NCBI GenBank assembly: GCA_030688135.1
Contig: JAUYIW010000025.1
Location: 1 to 9,708, forward strand
Length of the DNA stretch: 9,708 nt
Reading direction: 5' to 3'
Source of the DNA: Candidatus Uhrbacteria bacterium
GTDB taxonomy: Bacteria; Patescibacteriota; Patescibacteriia; UBA9934
In this document: in pieces, positions 1 through 6,406 of the stretch
Layout of the letters: each line of letters begins with the position of its first letter
Numbering within the stretch: the stretch's first letter is position 1
Translations under genes and position numbers: made by a program
The notes under the pieces: generated by a model
Databases searched by the model: none
The model's input: only the letters and a program-made list of their open reading frames with translations
What the model was told of the DNA's origin: nothing

Positions 1-98
1 CCACCAGAGTGGCCAACAATTACAATTTCACCAAGCACTGACTGCATTTCTTTAGCCTGTGTTCGAAGATCTTTGATTTGTTTTAATTTGTTGAACAT
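1..98 (-). CDS. ybaB: YbaB/EbfC-family nucleoid-associated protein, N-terminal fragment
   Basis: The reverse complement from the ATG at 98-96 reads MFNKLKQIKDLRTQAKEMQS, then VLGEIVIVGHSGG, and runs off the window edge (33 residues visible). The opening MF-KLKQ-KDL--QAKEMQ helix followed by a short strand and a GG turn is the characteristic start of YbaB/EbfC proteins, small dimeric DNA-binding proteins of about 100 aa. It lies 83 nt downstream of dnaB on the same strand and could be read through from it. No good Shine-Dalgarno is visible before the ATG. The call rests on only a third of the protein, so the family is likely but the rest of the gene is unseen. Confidence 0.7.
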   Translation of the reverse strand, partial: MFNKLKQIKDLRTQAKEMQSVLGEIVIVGHSG

Positions 99-115
99 AT
101 TGTTTCTTATTACTT

Positions 116-157
116 AAATTTCAAATTTCAAAATCCAAATATCAAATTTTCGATTTG
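116..157. repeat. A/T low-complexity spacer with repeated CAAAT words
   Basis: The dnaB-ybaB spacer is built from near-repeats of CAAATTT, CAAAAT and CAAATAT (minus strand: ATTTGAAATTT-like). It contains no hairpin with a T-tract that would terminate dnaB. It looks like simple-sequence intergenic DNA. A functional role is not evident. Confidence 0.5.
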
Positions 158-181
158 TCATTTGAGCTTTAGCATTTATTA

Positions 182-1612
182 TTACTTAGGAGGCGCTCCT
201 GGGGGCAGCCCGATATTTATAGGATTGGTTGCAGTATTTTGCATTGGCTCTGGCTCTCTTCGAACTTCAAGATTTTTAAATGATGCTCTTTCTGCGTTCC
301 AGAACAATTTTACCATGCCTGTCGGTCCATTGCGATGTTTTGCAATGTGCACCTCTCCGATTTTCTTTTCTTCGGACGATAATTCATCTGGTTGATAGTT
401 ACGGTCGGCAGCTTTTCTATACAAAAACATTACTACATCAGCATCCTGCTCAATAGAACCTGACTCACGAAGGTGAGAGAGTTTTGGTATTGCAGGTTTT
501 GTATTTTCAACTGCACGAGAAAGCTGTGAGAGCGCTAGCACAGGAACATTAAGCTCACGTGCGATTTGCTTAAGCCCTCGACTGATTTCTGATACTTCTT
601 GCACACGGTTGTCAGCTTTATTTGTCCTACCTTCCATAAGTTGCAAGTAGTCGATTACAATCATGGAAAGATTGTGTTCAGCTTGTAATCTTCTAGCTTT
701 TGTTCGAATACTCATTATATTCGCCGTTGCTGAGTCATCAATATAAATTGGAGCGTCGGAAAGTACTGCGATTGCGTTTCCAATTCTCGGGAAGTCGTCA
801 TCGCGTTCAGATAATCTGCCGGTTCTAAGCTTCCAAAGATCAATATCGGCTTCAGCACAAATCATACGGTCTACTAATTGCTCCTTTGACATTTCGAGTG
901 AAAACAATCCAACAGGCATATTTGTTTTTACTGCAACGTGTCGAGTAATGTCTAGTGCTAACGATGTTTTTCCAACGGAAGGTCGTGCGGCAAGTATAAC
1001 CAGGTCAGATTTTTGAAGTCCCGCAAGTAAATTGTCGACTCCAATGAAGCCGGTGGGAACTCCACGTAGCTTACCTTTTTGTTTATGGAGTTCATCGATT
1101 CTGTCGAATGCATCTGCGAGAACAGAACGAATTGGTACAAAAGATTGCTTAATAAAGTTCGACGAAACGTTAAACAGTTTTTGCTCAGCATCGTCTATTA
1201 AGACATCTGCGTCTTCTGTTTCGTTATATCCGAGCGCTGTTATTTCTGAAGCTGCCTTAAGCAATCGCCTTAGCGTTGCCTTTTTTTGAATGATTTCAGC
1301 GTAGTGTGTAATGTGCGCCGCTGTTGTAATTTTGTTTGTTAGTTCAACAAGGGTTGTTCGTCCGCCAACGAGTTTTAATTGATTTTTTTCTTCCAATCTG
1401 TTTCCAAGAGTCAAGAGGTCGATCGGCTCATGCCGCTCGAAAAGTTCCACCATAGTTTCGAAGATAGTCCTATGTGAATCTCTATAAAAGTCTTCCGCTC
1501 GCACCATATCGGCTATTTTTATGAGCGCATCTTGGTCAACAAGAATGGCGCCAACTAGCGATTCTTCAGCTTCAATATTGTGCGGTGGGATTTTTTGTAC
1601 AATGTTTGACAT
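182..1612 (-). CDS. dnaB: Replicative DNA helicase DnaB
   Basis: Hexameric 5'-3' helicase that unwinds the replication fork and recruits primase. The 476-aa product (usual size about 450-480) begins MSNIVQKIPPHNIEAEESLV, the normal DnaB N-terminal domain start, so I place the start at 1612 rather than at the ATG 28 codons upstream, whose extra residues look like non-coding sequence. The N-terminal domain covers about residues 8-110, then a linker helix (KATLRRLLKAASEI), then the RecA-like domain. That domain has Walker A ARPSVGKT (209-216), the catalytic glutamate in SLEMS (238-242), Walker B MIVIDYLQL (317-325), motif H3 LALSQLSR (359-366), motif H4 LRESGSIEQDADVVMFLYR (381-399) and the arginine-finger segment KHRNGPTG (425-432). 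All catalytic motifs are intact and no intein interrupts the P-loop. The C-terminal tail (about 451-476) is proline-rich and presumably disordered. It is divergent from the permease gene and followed by ybaB. Confidence 0.96.
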   Translation of the reverse strand: MSNIVQKIPPHNIEAEESLVGAILVDQDALIKIADMVRAEDFYRDSHRTIFETMVELFERHEPIDLLTLGNRLEEKNQLKLVGGRTTLVELTNKITTAAHITHYAEIIQKKATLRRLLKAASEITALGYNETEDADVLIDDAEQKLFNVSSNFIKQSFVPIRSVLADAFDRIDELHKQKGKLRGVPTGFIGVDNLLAGLQKSDLVILAARPSVGKTSLALDITRHVAVKTNMPVGLFSLEMSKEQLVDRMICAEADIDLWKLRTGRLSERDDDFPRIGNAIAVLSDAPIYIDDSATANIMSIRTKARRLQAEHNLSMIVIDYLQLMEGRTNKADNRVQEVSEISRGLKQIARELNVPVLALSQLSRAVENTKPAIPKLSHLRESGSIEQDADVVMFLYRKAADRNYQPDELSSEEKKIGEVHIAKHRNGPTGMVKLFWNAERASFKNLEVRREPEPMQNTATNPINIGLPPGAPPK

Positions 1613-1620
1613 GAGCCTAC

Positions 1621-1648
1621 ATCTTAACTCATTTCTCTGGATTGGCAA
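1621..1648 (-). promoter_or_regulatory. Candidate dnaB promoter giving a leaderless or near-leaderless mRNA
   Basis: On the minus strand TTGCCA (1648-1643; 5/6 match to TTGACA) is followed after 16 nt by TAAGAT (1626-1621; 4/6 match to TATAAT). Initiation 7-9 nt downstream would fall at or within a base or two of the dnaB ATG at 1612. Upstream of the ATG there is only a weak GTAGG and no proper Shine-Dalgarno, which fits a leaderless transcript. This is pattern matching only. Confidence 0.35.
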
Positions 1649-1740
1649 GTGCATAGGGTGGGGATTGGGCTTAACGCTTGTTACTACAATTAACATTGTT
1701 TATATTTTGATATAACTTTCAGTTTTTTGATCGCCGGTTG

Positions 1741-1749
1741 TGGTACAAT
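1741..1749 (+). promoter_or_regulatory. Extended -10 promoter of the permease gene (leaderless)
   Basis: TGGTACAAT is an extended -10 box (TG-n-TACAAT, 5/6 match to TATAAT). There is no good -35 at the normal distance, which extended -10 promoters can tolerate. A start about 7 nt downstream falls on the A of the permease ATG at 1756, so the mRNA may begin at the start codon. The same TG-n-TACAAT motif occurs upstream of murC at 8204. Confidence 0.5.
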
Positions 1750-1755
1750 GTATCT

Positions 1756-2895
1756 ATGCAAGAATCAAAACAAAGAATTTTTTGGCGTAGCATTCAGCCA
1801 CTTGTTGGTTCTGTGATTGGGGTTGGCATTTTTGGACTTCCTTTTGTTTTTGCACAATCCGGGTTTTTTATAGCGTTAGTTTATCTTCTTGTGTTGGCGT
1901 TCGTAAACGCTGTTCTCTTACTTGCCTTTGGTGACATTATCATTAACACGAGCGGGCATCCGCGTTTCACTGGAGTTGTAAATCGTTATTTGGGCAAAGC
2001 TTGGTCATGGGTAGCAACAGTTCTAATGTTTGGAGCAACTTGGGGAGCGATGATTGCCTATATAATAATCGGTGGTACTTTTTTGCACGTTCTGCTATCA
2101 CCGGTCATAGGTGGTGGATTAATCGTTTACCAATGTGTATTCTTTTTTGTGTCATCGTTTTTACTAATTGGAGGTCTTGGCTTCATCACTCGTCTAGAGG
2201 TGTTTTTTGTTCTAGCGTTGCTCGTAATGCTTTTTGTAATCCTAGCCGGAGCTGTTCCGTATGCTGAATTTTCAAATCTTACCAATGTAGATTCTGCCAA
2301 TTGGTTTCTTCCTTTTGGTGTGATTTTGTTTGCCTTTGGAGGTCTGGCGGCAGTACCTGAAATGGCTCATGTGCTTGGAAGGCAGAAACAATTACTAAGA
2401 CGTGGAATCATTGTAGGCATTTCAATTATTTCTTTTGTATATATTGCTTTCTCCGGAATCATTGTTGCTGTAACCGGCAGCAATACCTCGGAAGAAGCAA
2501 TAGTCGGTCTTGGTTCGGTACTGGGAAATTGGGCAATTATACTTGGTTCGGTGATTGGTCTTTTTTCAGTGCTTACCAGTTTTCTTATTCTTGGAGTGTC
2601 AGTTATGGACACAATGATATTCGATTTTAAGCGTCGATACTTTGCTAGTTGGTTTTTTACTATTGCTGTGCCATTCATTTTATTTATCTTTGGAGCTCGA
2701 AGTTTTATACATGTAATTGGATTCACTGGAGGATTACTTGGCGGGCTTCTTGGAGTGCTTGCGATTTATACATATCTAAAAGCAAAAAAACACGCTTGTG
2801 TTCCAAAGCGATGTCTTTTAATTCCTAATTGGGTTTTATATTTGTGCGTCGCTGTATTTAGTCTTGGCGCAATTCTAACTTTGTTTGGAGTTTAG
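1756..2895 (+). CDS. Amino-acid permease, APC superfamily (aromatic amino acid permease-like)
   Basis: Inner-membrane transporter of 379 aa with about 11 hydrophobic segments (approximately 13-33, 37-57, 84-106, 122-143, 147-167, 185-203, 217-238, 258-282, 298-314, 318-341, 357-377). That is the helix count of the HAAAP (TyrP/Mtr-like) branch of the APC superfamily. Helix 1 carries the unwound substrate/ion-site motif VGSVIGVGIFGLPF (17-30), the most diagnostic stretch. Helix 6 holds a second typical break, FAFGGLAAVPEM (192-203), where APC carriers bind the substrate. The start is taken at ATG 1756, because the upstream TTG at 1738 lies over the -10 box. The substrate cannot be read from the sequence; uptake of an amino acid, possibly aromatic, is inferred from the family and would suit an auxotrophic small-genome cell. 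The gene stands alone, divergent from dnaB and convergent with folD. Confidence 0.75.
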   Translation: MQESKQRIFWRSIQPLVGSVIGVGIFGLPFVFAQSGFFIALVYLLVLAFVNAVLLLAFGDIIINTSGHPRFTGVVNRYLGKAWSWVATVLMFGATWGAMIAYIIIGGTFLHVLLSPVIGGGLIVYQCVFFFVSSFLLIGGLGFITRLEVFFVLALLVMLFVILAGAVPYAEFSNLTNVDSANWFLPFGVILFAFGGLAAVPEMAHVLGRQKQLLRRGIIVGISIISFVYIAFSGIIVAVTGSNTSEEAIVGLGSVLGNWAIILGSVIGLFSVLTSFLILGVSVMDTMIFDFKRRYFASWFFTIAVPFILFIFGARSFIHVIGFTGGLLGGLLGVLAIYTYLKAKKHACVPKRCLLIPNWVLYLCVAVFSLGAILTLFGV

Positions 2896-2897
2896 GT

Positions 2898-2923
2898 AGA
2901 GCCCTGTAGCTCTGTAATAAATT
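2898..2923. terminator. Weak bidirectional terminator-like hairpin between permease and folD
   Basis: AGAGC (2898-2902) pairs with GCTCT (2909-2913) across a 6-nt loop, followed by GTAATAAATTTT. It fills most of the 28-nt gap between two convergent genes, the expected place for a shared terminator. The stem is only 5 bp and there is no clean T-run directly after it, so termination strength is doubtful. Confidence 0.3.
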
Positions 2924-3760
2924 TTAGCTTTTCGACTCCTGAATCTCGGCTGCGCGCATAACATTCATTAGTAAGTACGCAACTGTAAGAGGCCCTACGC
3001 CACCCGGTACCGGACTAACAAAAGCGGCTTTTTGAAATGCTTCCTTGGAGGTGTCGCCAATAGTCGCATCTTCTTTTTTATTTGTACCAACGTCGATAAT
3101 AATAGCTCCATCTTTTACCATATCAGCTTTTAGAAAATCCGCTTCACCAACAGCGACAACGATAATATCCGCAATACGAGCTTTGGCGGCTAGCGCTGAT
3201 TCATCTCTTGGTAGAAATGATGTTGCAATTCCTTGCTCTTGCAGTATTTGCATAACGGGTTCTGCAAACACATGGCTGTTGCCAATTACCACAGCTTTCT
3301 TTCCTTTTAGCGGTTGATGTGAAGCCTCGATTAGGCGCATGACAGCTAGCGCCACGGGGGGCGCGAGAGTAGGTTCGCCGGCTCCTAGCTTTCTACGATT
3401 TTTCGGATGAAATCCATCGACGTCTTTGGATTCGTCAATTGCAGAAACAATTGTATCTTCATCTTGTTCGGGAAGCGGAAGCTGAACAATTATTCCATTT
3501 ATATCATCTCTCTCGTTTAACTCTTTTATTTTTCCAACAAGTTCGTAGTCGGTAATGTGATCCGGATAGCTGAATTTTTCAAAGTAGATACCAACGTCGC
3601 GCGCAGCTTTTTCTTTTAGCGCAACGTAGAGGTGTGAGGCTGGATCATTACCTACTAAAATAACTGCCAATCCGGGAGGATGGTCGAGTTTGTCTATCCT
3701 TGCTTTTGCTTTATCGCGTATGTTCTCAGCAAGAAGTTTACCTTTTAGAAGTTCAGTCAT
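2924..3760 (-). CDS. folD: Bifunctional methylene-THF dehydrogenase / methenyl-THF cyclohydrolase FolD
   Basis: Cytosolic enzyme converting 5,10-methylene-THF to 10-formyl-THF with NAD(P), supplying formyl groups for purines and initiator tRNA. The 278-aa protein (family about 280-300) has the FolD signature VGNDPASHLYVALKEKAARD (36-55) with the conserved Tyr45 and catalytic Lys49. It also has the substrate motif IIVQLPLP (90-97, Gln93), KDVDGFHP (112-119) and the C-terminal signature PVPGGVGPLTVA (250-261). The Rossmann half is divergent: the usual G-R-S-n-i-V-G-x-P loop reads IGNSHVFAEP (159-168), and the usual PCTP segment is LAPP (132-135). An in-frame TAG at 3781-3779 means ATG 3760 is the only reasonable start. 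No Shine-Dalgarno precedes it. Together with glyA in this window it forms the core of one-carbon folate metabolism. The cofactor preference (NAD or NADP) is uncertain. Confidence 0.93.
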   Translation of the reverse strand: MTELLKGKLLAENIRDKAKARIDKLDHPPGLAVILVGNDPASHLYVALKEKAARDVGIYFEKFSYPDHITDYELVGKIKELNERDDINGIIVQLPLPEQDEDTIVSAIDESKDVDGFHPKNRRKLGAGEPTLAPPVALAVMRLIEASHQPLKGKKAVVIGNSHVFAEPVMQILQEQGIATSFLPRDESALAAKARIADIIVVAVGEADFLKADMVKDGAIIIDVGTNKKEDATIGDTSKEAFQKAAFVSPVPGGVGPLTVAYLLMNVMRAAEIQESKS

Positions 3761-3801
3761 GAGGTTGTTGTTACAAATCTACGAATTTTACAAATGTACT
3801 A

Positions 3802-3807
3802 ATTATA
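3802..3807 (-). promoter_or_regulatory. Candidate -10 box for folD
   Basis: The minus strand reads a perfect TATAAT at 3807-3802, about 42 nt upstream of the folD ATG. Initiation near 3795 would give a leader of about 35 nt. No convincing -35 is present 15-18 nt upstream and the region is A/T-rich, so a chance match is possible. Confidence 0.35.
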
Positions 3808-3978
3808 AATTATGAAAATAAGTATTAGGGGATAGGTTACTGCGAATTACGGAGTATCAACCGCTAAATTCGATATTTATGATTTATCGACATTATAGTC
3901 ATACATAGGAATAAATCAAGGGCTAATGTTCAAATGCAAAAAGTCACTAATGTAAGCAATAATCTATAAACTCGATGC
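3808..3978. other. A/T-rich intergenic stretch with no recognised feature
   Basis: Between the folD promoter region and the first palindromic element I see no coding potential, tRNA-like fold or strong hairpin. There is only a short dyad, CGATA...TATCG, near 3868-3886. It appears to be ordinary spacer DNA. Confidence 0.5.
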
Positions 3979-3987
3979 TGGAATTAT
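3979..3987 (+). repeat. 9-bp target-site duplication, left copy of element 1
   Basis: TGGAATTAT abuts the left end of the palindromic element, and the identical TGGAATTAT follows its right end at 4251-4259. Exact direct repeats at both borders are the footprint of transposase-mediated insertion and fix the element ends to the base. Confidence 0.85.
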
Positions 3988-4250
3988 CTTGAATTACGAA
4001 ACTCGCGATCTTTGCGTTCACGGGCGCCCGTCGCCCCCGACTTCCCTAGAGACCTCTCCAAAAGTCGATGAGATTGCGACGTTCGGGCTGGCGATCTCTG
4101 AAAACGTCCTAAAACGGACGTTGAAGAGGCGCCTGGGTGCCTGAACGTCGCAAGATCGCGACTTATGCAGAGGTCTCCCTACGTTTTAGTAGGGTTCACG
4201 TGGATCGACAGCCCGTTCACGCAAATCTCATCGAGTTTCGTAATTCAAGG
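3988..4250 (-). mobile_element. Palindromic MITE, copy 1 (inverted, interrupted by a second element)
   Basis: Terminal inverted repeats CTTGAATTACGAAACTCG (3988-4005) and its exact complement (4232-4249), plus one extra G at 4250, match copies 2 and 3 when the strand is reversed. Exact 9-bp direct repeats flank it. Without the nested insert and its short duplication it would be about 130 bp, the same as copy 2 (129 bp). It carries the apical hairpin CCCTAC-GTTTTA-GTAGGG (4177-4194), the complement of the TAAAAC loop. It has no open reading frame of note, so it must be mobilised in trans. Compared over the shared arm it differs from copy 3 by one base, so transposition was recent. Confidence 0.85.
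4049..4175 (+). mobile_element. Second, related palindromic element nested inside MITE copy 1
   Basis: This 127-bp insert is bounded by GAGACCTCT (4049-4057) and the complementary AGAGGTC(TC) (4169-4177). TCCCTA is duplicated at 4043-4048 and 4176-4181. The inner arms TTGCGACGTTCGGGC (4074-4088) and GCCTGAACGTCGCAA (4138-4152) pair over 15 bp with one G-T wobble. The apex is AACGTCC-TAAAAC-GGACGTT (4103-4122). Although its ends differ from the host MITE, it shares TCGATGAGATT, CGGGCT-G-CGATC, the TAAAAC loop and AAGATCGCGA in the same order, so it is a diverged sister element. It lies in the opposite orientation to its host. The exact duplication is 6 bp; extended to 9 bp it matches at only 6 positions. 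Confidence 0.75.
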
Positions 4251-4259
4251 TGGAATTAT
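4251..4259 (+). repeat. 9-bp target-site duplication, right copy of element 1
   Basis: TGGAATTAT is identical to the copy at 3979-3987 on the other side of the element. Confidence 0.85.
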
Positions 4260-4292
4260 ATGTAAATATACTGTATTTTTGCCAATTTATAC

Positions 4293-4321
4293 TTGACAAA
4301 ACTTATTTTTTATGCTATTAT
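4293..4321 (+). promoter_or_regulatory. Strong sigma70-type promoter of the GC-rich cassette
   Basis: A consensus -35 TTGACA (4293-4298) is separated by exactly 17 nt from TATTAT (4316-4321, 5/6 match), which is also preceded by an extended -10 TG at 4313-4314. This is the best promoter in the window. Initiation near 4328 would give a leader of about 97 nt before the ATG at 4425. It lies just after the right target duplication of MITE copy 1. Confidence 0.75.
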
Positions 4322-4411
4322 TAGCTGTTTCTTGAGACTGAATCCAAAGATAATATTTGGCGTAAGTTTCGATTAACTTCTTTACAACCCAGAAAAAATC
4401 CCAAAATTGGG

Positions 4412-4418
4412 AAAGGAG
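4412..4418 (+). promoter_or_regulatory. Strong ribosome-binding site deciding the start at 4425
   Basis: AAAGGAG ends 6 nt before ATG 4425. It lies inside the reading frame opened by the TTG at 4407, so the ATG is the start. It is the only textbook Shine-Dalgarno seen in the window. A small dyad, TCCC...GGGA (4399-4412), lies immediately upstream. Confidence 0.7.
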
Positions 4419-4424
4419 ACAGAA

Positions 4425-5924
4425 ATGTCGAACGAGAGAAAGTCGCAAGTAGACTTCGCAGGAACCCACCGTAAGGCCCACATTGATGATTTGGAGGGGC
4501 TGGTGCAGTTTCTGCGCCACGGTCTTTCCAGGTATTTCTTTCGCCTGCACGGTCATCCCGACCGGCGCATCCGAGTGGTTTTTTTCGAGGGCGATGCCGA
4601 GTTGGCGTCGATGGTCGACGAGCGGTCAAATGCACTGCTCTTTGGTACGGGCAAGGATAGCCCGTACAACGACCACAACCCGGACGGAAGTCGCAAGCCT
4701 GACACGTGTTGTGCCAAGCTGGTGGTGGAAGACCTCGACGTGGCTGACCTGCCTGAGAATCGGCGTATGCTTGCAGAAGTTCTACGAGCTGACACCGAGG
4801 GCGGACAGCCACATCTTTCTATGGCGAACATTGTGAAGACACTTCATAATCACGCCTACGACGCCGACCAGAGTAGCCACGACTTCCGTATGTTCAACAT
4901 GTGGAAGAAATTCTCCGACGCGTACGCGCGCCGGGAACGTGGTGATGAGCCAAAGCGCACGCCTGTTGAGATCCAGGTGGAGCTCGGCGAGAACGCCGTG
5001 CGACCTGGGCGCAAGTCCATCTTGCGCCACGTGGTGATTCCGGCCTATGCGCCGGTCCGCGAGCTGATGAAGCTCTGGCTGGTCATGTTGTTCGGCAAGA
5101 GGGCGTTCTCCGACAGAGTTCGTCCGCAGATCCATTTTGTCCATACGGACGAGGATCTGAAGTTTGGCAAGGGCTCACTTGAGGAGCGCGACGACACCCT
5201 GTTCATCGGGTTTACTGGTGGACAGTTCGGCCCAGATGTAACGGTAGAAGCCGTTGCCGAAGCTCTGAAGGTCAGCAAGATGGCACAGTTGCATATGTTG
5301 CTGAAAGAGTTTGCGAGGTTCGAAGAGACACCTGAGGGCATTGAGTTCCTGGAGCTTCCGAACGCTGTGGCCGTCTTGAATAGCCATGGCACGTTGGAGG
5401 CGCATGAGGTTTGGAAGGAGGTTGCGAATATTCTCGATGCGTACGAAGCGTCGGGCGTGGCCTTCAACTCCGCCATCACTGATGGCGAGCTCGTCATGAG
5501 CGAGGTGTGCGGTGTGAAGTTCGGCCATGGTCAGAGTGACCGAACCGACCTGTGGAAGAAAGCTCACACACAAAGGGGCGCAAAGGCATTTGTGCAGAGG
5601 AACAGTGGTGGAAACGTCATTATTTTCCTCCAGCGCGAGGTTCAGCACCTTGTTCCCGGCATTGCTCGTGGACTGGTAGTGGAGGAAGCAAGGCTTTGCG
5701 GATTGGAGAACGGTGGCACAGCGCCACTGCTCGCCGAGCTCGAGGCCGTCCTGGAAGTCGGTGGAAAGCTCCCCGGAGCTCCTCACTGGCACCTTTGGGC
5801 AGAGGGTGGGTTTTTCCTGAATGGGTCCTCGACCCACGCAGAGACCCCTACCAAGCTTTCGCTCGAAACCGTGCGTGAGCTTGTGGAATCGGCAATCGTC
5901 GAAGCCACCGTTGCCCCCGAGTAG
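4425..5924 (+). CDS. Uncharacterised 499-aa protein, possibly a divergent MYG1/DHH-like metal-dependent hydrolase
   Basis: I do not recognise this protein with certainty. Near the N-terminus it has GTHRKAHIDD (13-22), then a hydrophobic strand IRVVFFEG (49-56), SPYNDHNP (79-86) and DTCCAKLVVEDLDV (93-106). The order TH-x(3)-H-x-DD ... DHN ... CCAKLV resembles the metal-site layout of MYG1/UPF0160 and DHH-type phosphoesterases (TH...H-DE/DD, DHH, S-A-LV). Near the C-terminus HWHLWAEGGFFLNGSS (454-469), followed by the final helix, is loosely like the MYG1 ending. A substrate (oligonucleotide or phosphate ester) would be guesswork. There is no signal peptide or membrane segment, so it is probably cytosolic. 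Base composition is clearly GC-richer than all neighbours, with GC-ending codons throughout. It has its own promoter, Shine-Dalgarno and terminator and is flanked by repeats. These are signs of horizontal acquisition as a one-gene unit. That it is a real gene is nearly certain; the family call is tentative. Confidence 0.9.
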   Translation: MSNERKSQVDFAGTHRKAHIDDLEGLVQFLRHGLSRYFFRLHGHPDRRIRVVFFEGDAELASMVDERSNALLFGTGKDSPYNDHNPDGSRKPDTCCAKLVVEDLDVADLPENRRMLAEVLRADTEGGQPHLSMANIVKTLHNHAYDADQSSHDFRMFNMWKKFSDAYARRERGDEPKRTPVEIQVELGENAVRPGRKSILRHVVIPAYAPVRELMKLWLVMLFGKRAFSDRVRPQIHFVHTDEDLKFGKGSLEERDDTLFIGFTGGQFGPDVTVEAVAEALKVSKMAQLHMLLKEFARFEETPEGIEFLELPNAVAVLNSHGTLEAHEVWKEVANILDAYEASGVAFNSAITDGELVMSEVCGVKFGHGQSDRTDLWKKAHTQRGAKAFVQRNSGGNVIIFLQREVQHLVPGIARGLVVEEARLCGLENGGTAPLLAELEAVLEVGGKLPGAPHWHLWAEGGFFLNGSSTHAETPTKLSLETVRELVESAIVEATVAPE

Positions 5925-5950
5925 CGCGCAATATAGGGCGCTACACTAAG

Positions 5951-5989
5951 CCCCCGCATCGACATTGTCGGTGTGGGGGTTTTCATTTT
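5951..5989 (+). terminator. Intrinsic terminator of the GC-rich cassette
   Basis: CCCCCGCATCGAC (5951-5963) pairs with GTCGGTGTGGGGG (5967-5979) over 13 bp with two G-T wobbles and a 3-nt loop, followed by TTTTCATTTT (5980-5989). It lies 26 nt after the stop codon and closes the single-gene unit. Confidence 0.9.
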
Positions 5990-6083
5990 AAGAGATTGAG
6001 ACGGATCGTAAAAAAAAGATCAATGTAGATCTGAATTACCACTCTGAGCGCATGCGCCACCCTTCACATAAAGTTACGGGTGG

Positions 6084-6106
6084 TCCGCCGATGTAATCGT
6101 GGCGGA
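6084..6106. repeat. Short intergenic hairpin
   Basis: TCCGCC (6084-6089) pairs with GGCGGA (6101-6106), with an inner GAT/ATC extension. A second small dyad, CCACCC/GGGTGG, lies just upstream (about 6057-6083). No T-run follows. The stretch 5990-6180 has no credible gene; its role is unknown. Confidence 0.4.
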
Positions 6107-6184
6107 AAGAGTCCCTACTCGATTTGTCGAAAAGCTGACAAGAGATACCTCGCTTTGCTCAGGATGGTGGAATGCAACCAAAAA

Positions 6185-6203
6185 GGGCGGGGAAACCCCG
6201 CCC
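6185..6203. repeat. Perfect GC hairpin GGGCGGGG-AAA-CCCCGCCC
   Basis: An 8-bp perfect stem with an AAA loop, preceded by AAAAA. It resembles extragenic palindromes found scattered in many environmental bacterial genomes. There is no T-run on the plus side. Read on the minus strand the stem is followed by a U-run (TTTTT), so it could terminate minus-strand transcription from glyA after the repeats. Confidence 0.5.
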
Positions 6204-6221
6204 CTACGTAAACCTCTATTT

Positions 6222-6406
6222 AACCTCTCCGCTTACAGAGAGATCCTTCGTCGGCTCTACCTCCTCAGGATGTCCGGCTCCGCCGGCCACCTCAGCATTC
6301 AGATTAACCCATCTGGCATTCGGAGAGATCCGTTCGTCGAGCCCTGATGACCTTGTCGACTCTCCTCAGGATGTCCGGCAATGCCTGCCACTTCAGCGTC
6401 AGCAGT
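6222..6406. repeat. Two copies of a composite extragenic repeat
   Basis: Copy A (6222-6305) and copy B (6306-6406) each begin with AACC, pass through GAGAGATCC and TTCGTCG, then CTCCTCAGGATGTCCGGC, then GCCAC(C/T)TCAGC and finally TAACCC. The 50-bp cores at 6261-6310 and 6362-6411 align without gaps and with scattered substitutions. Copy B carries about 17 extra bases. ATCCT...AGGAT and CCGGC-TCC-GCCGG make it partly palindromic. A truncated third piece (GAGATACC...GCTCAGGATGG) lies at about 6144-6171. It looks like a REP-type element with no coding capacity. Confidence 0.65.

Noticed and set aside
1613..1696. 28-residue N-terminal extension of DnaB from an upstream ATG
   Set aside because: DnaB proteins normally begin close to the PPHNIEAEESLVGA motif. 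The extension resembles translated promoter DNA and would cover the candidate promoter.
1738..1755. TTG start for the permease
   Set aside because: It overlaps the extended -10 box and adds six residues before the natural MQESK start.
3988..4250. tRNA or other classical structured RNA gene
   Set aside because: The folding is explained by two nested palindromes with terminal repeats and direct duplications. There is no cloverleaf, anticodon arm or CCA-type end.
4407..4424. TTG start 18 nt upstream of ATG 4425
   Set aside because: The Shine-Dalgarno lies inside this extension and is correctly spaced for the ATG at 4425.
4321..5837. Long antisense frames opposite the GC-rich gene (for example 4321-4812 and 5175-5837, minus)
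   Set aside because: Frames like these are common opposite GC-rich codons. They have no start signals or family motifs, and the plus-strand gene has promoter, ribosome-binding site and terminator.
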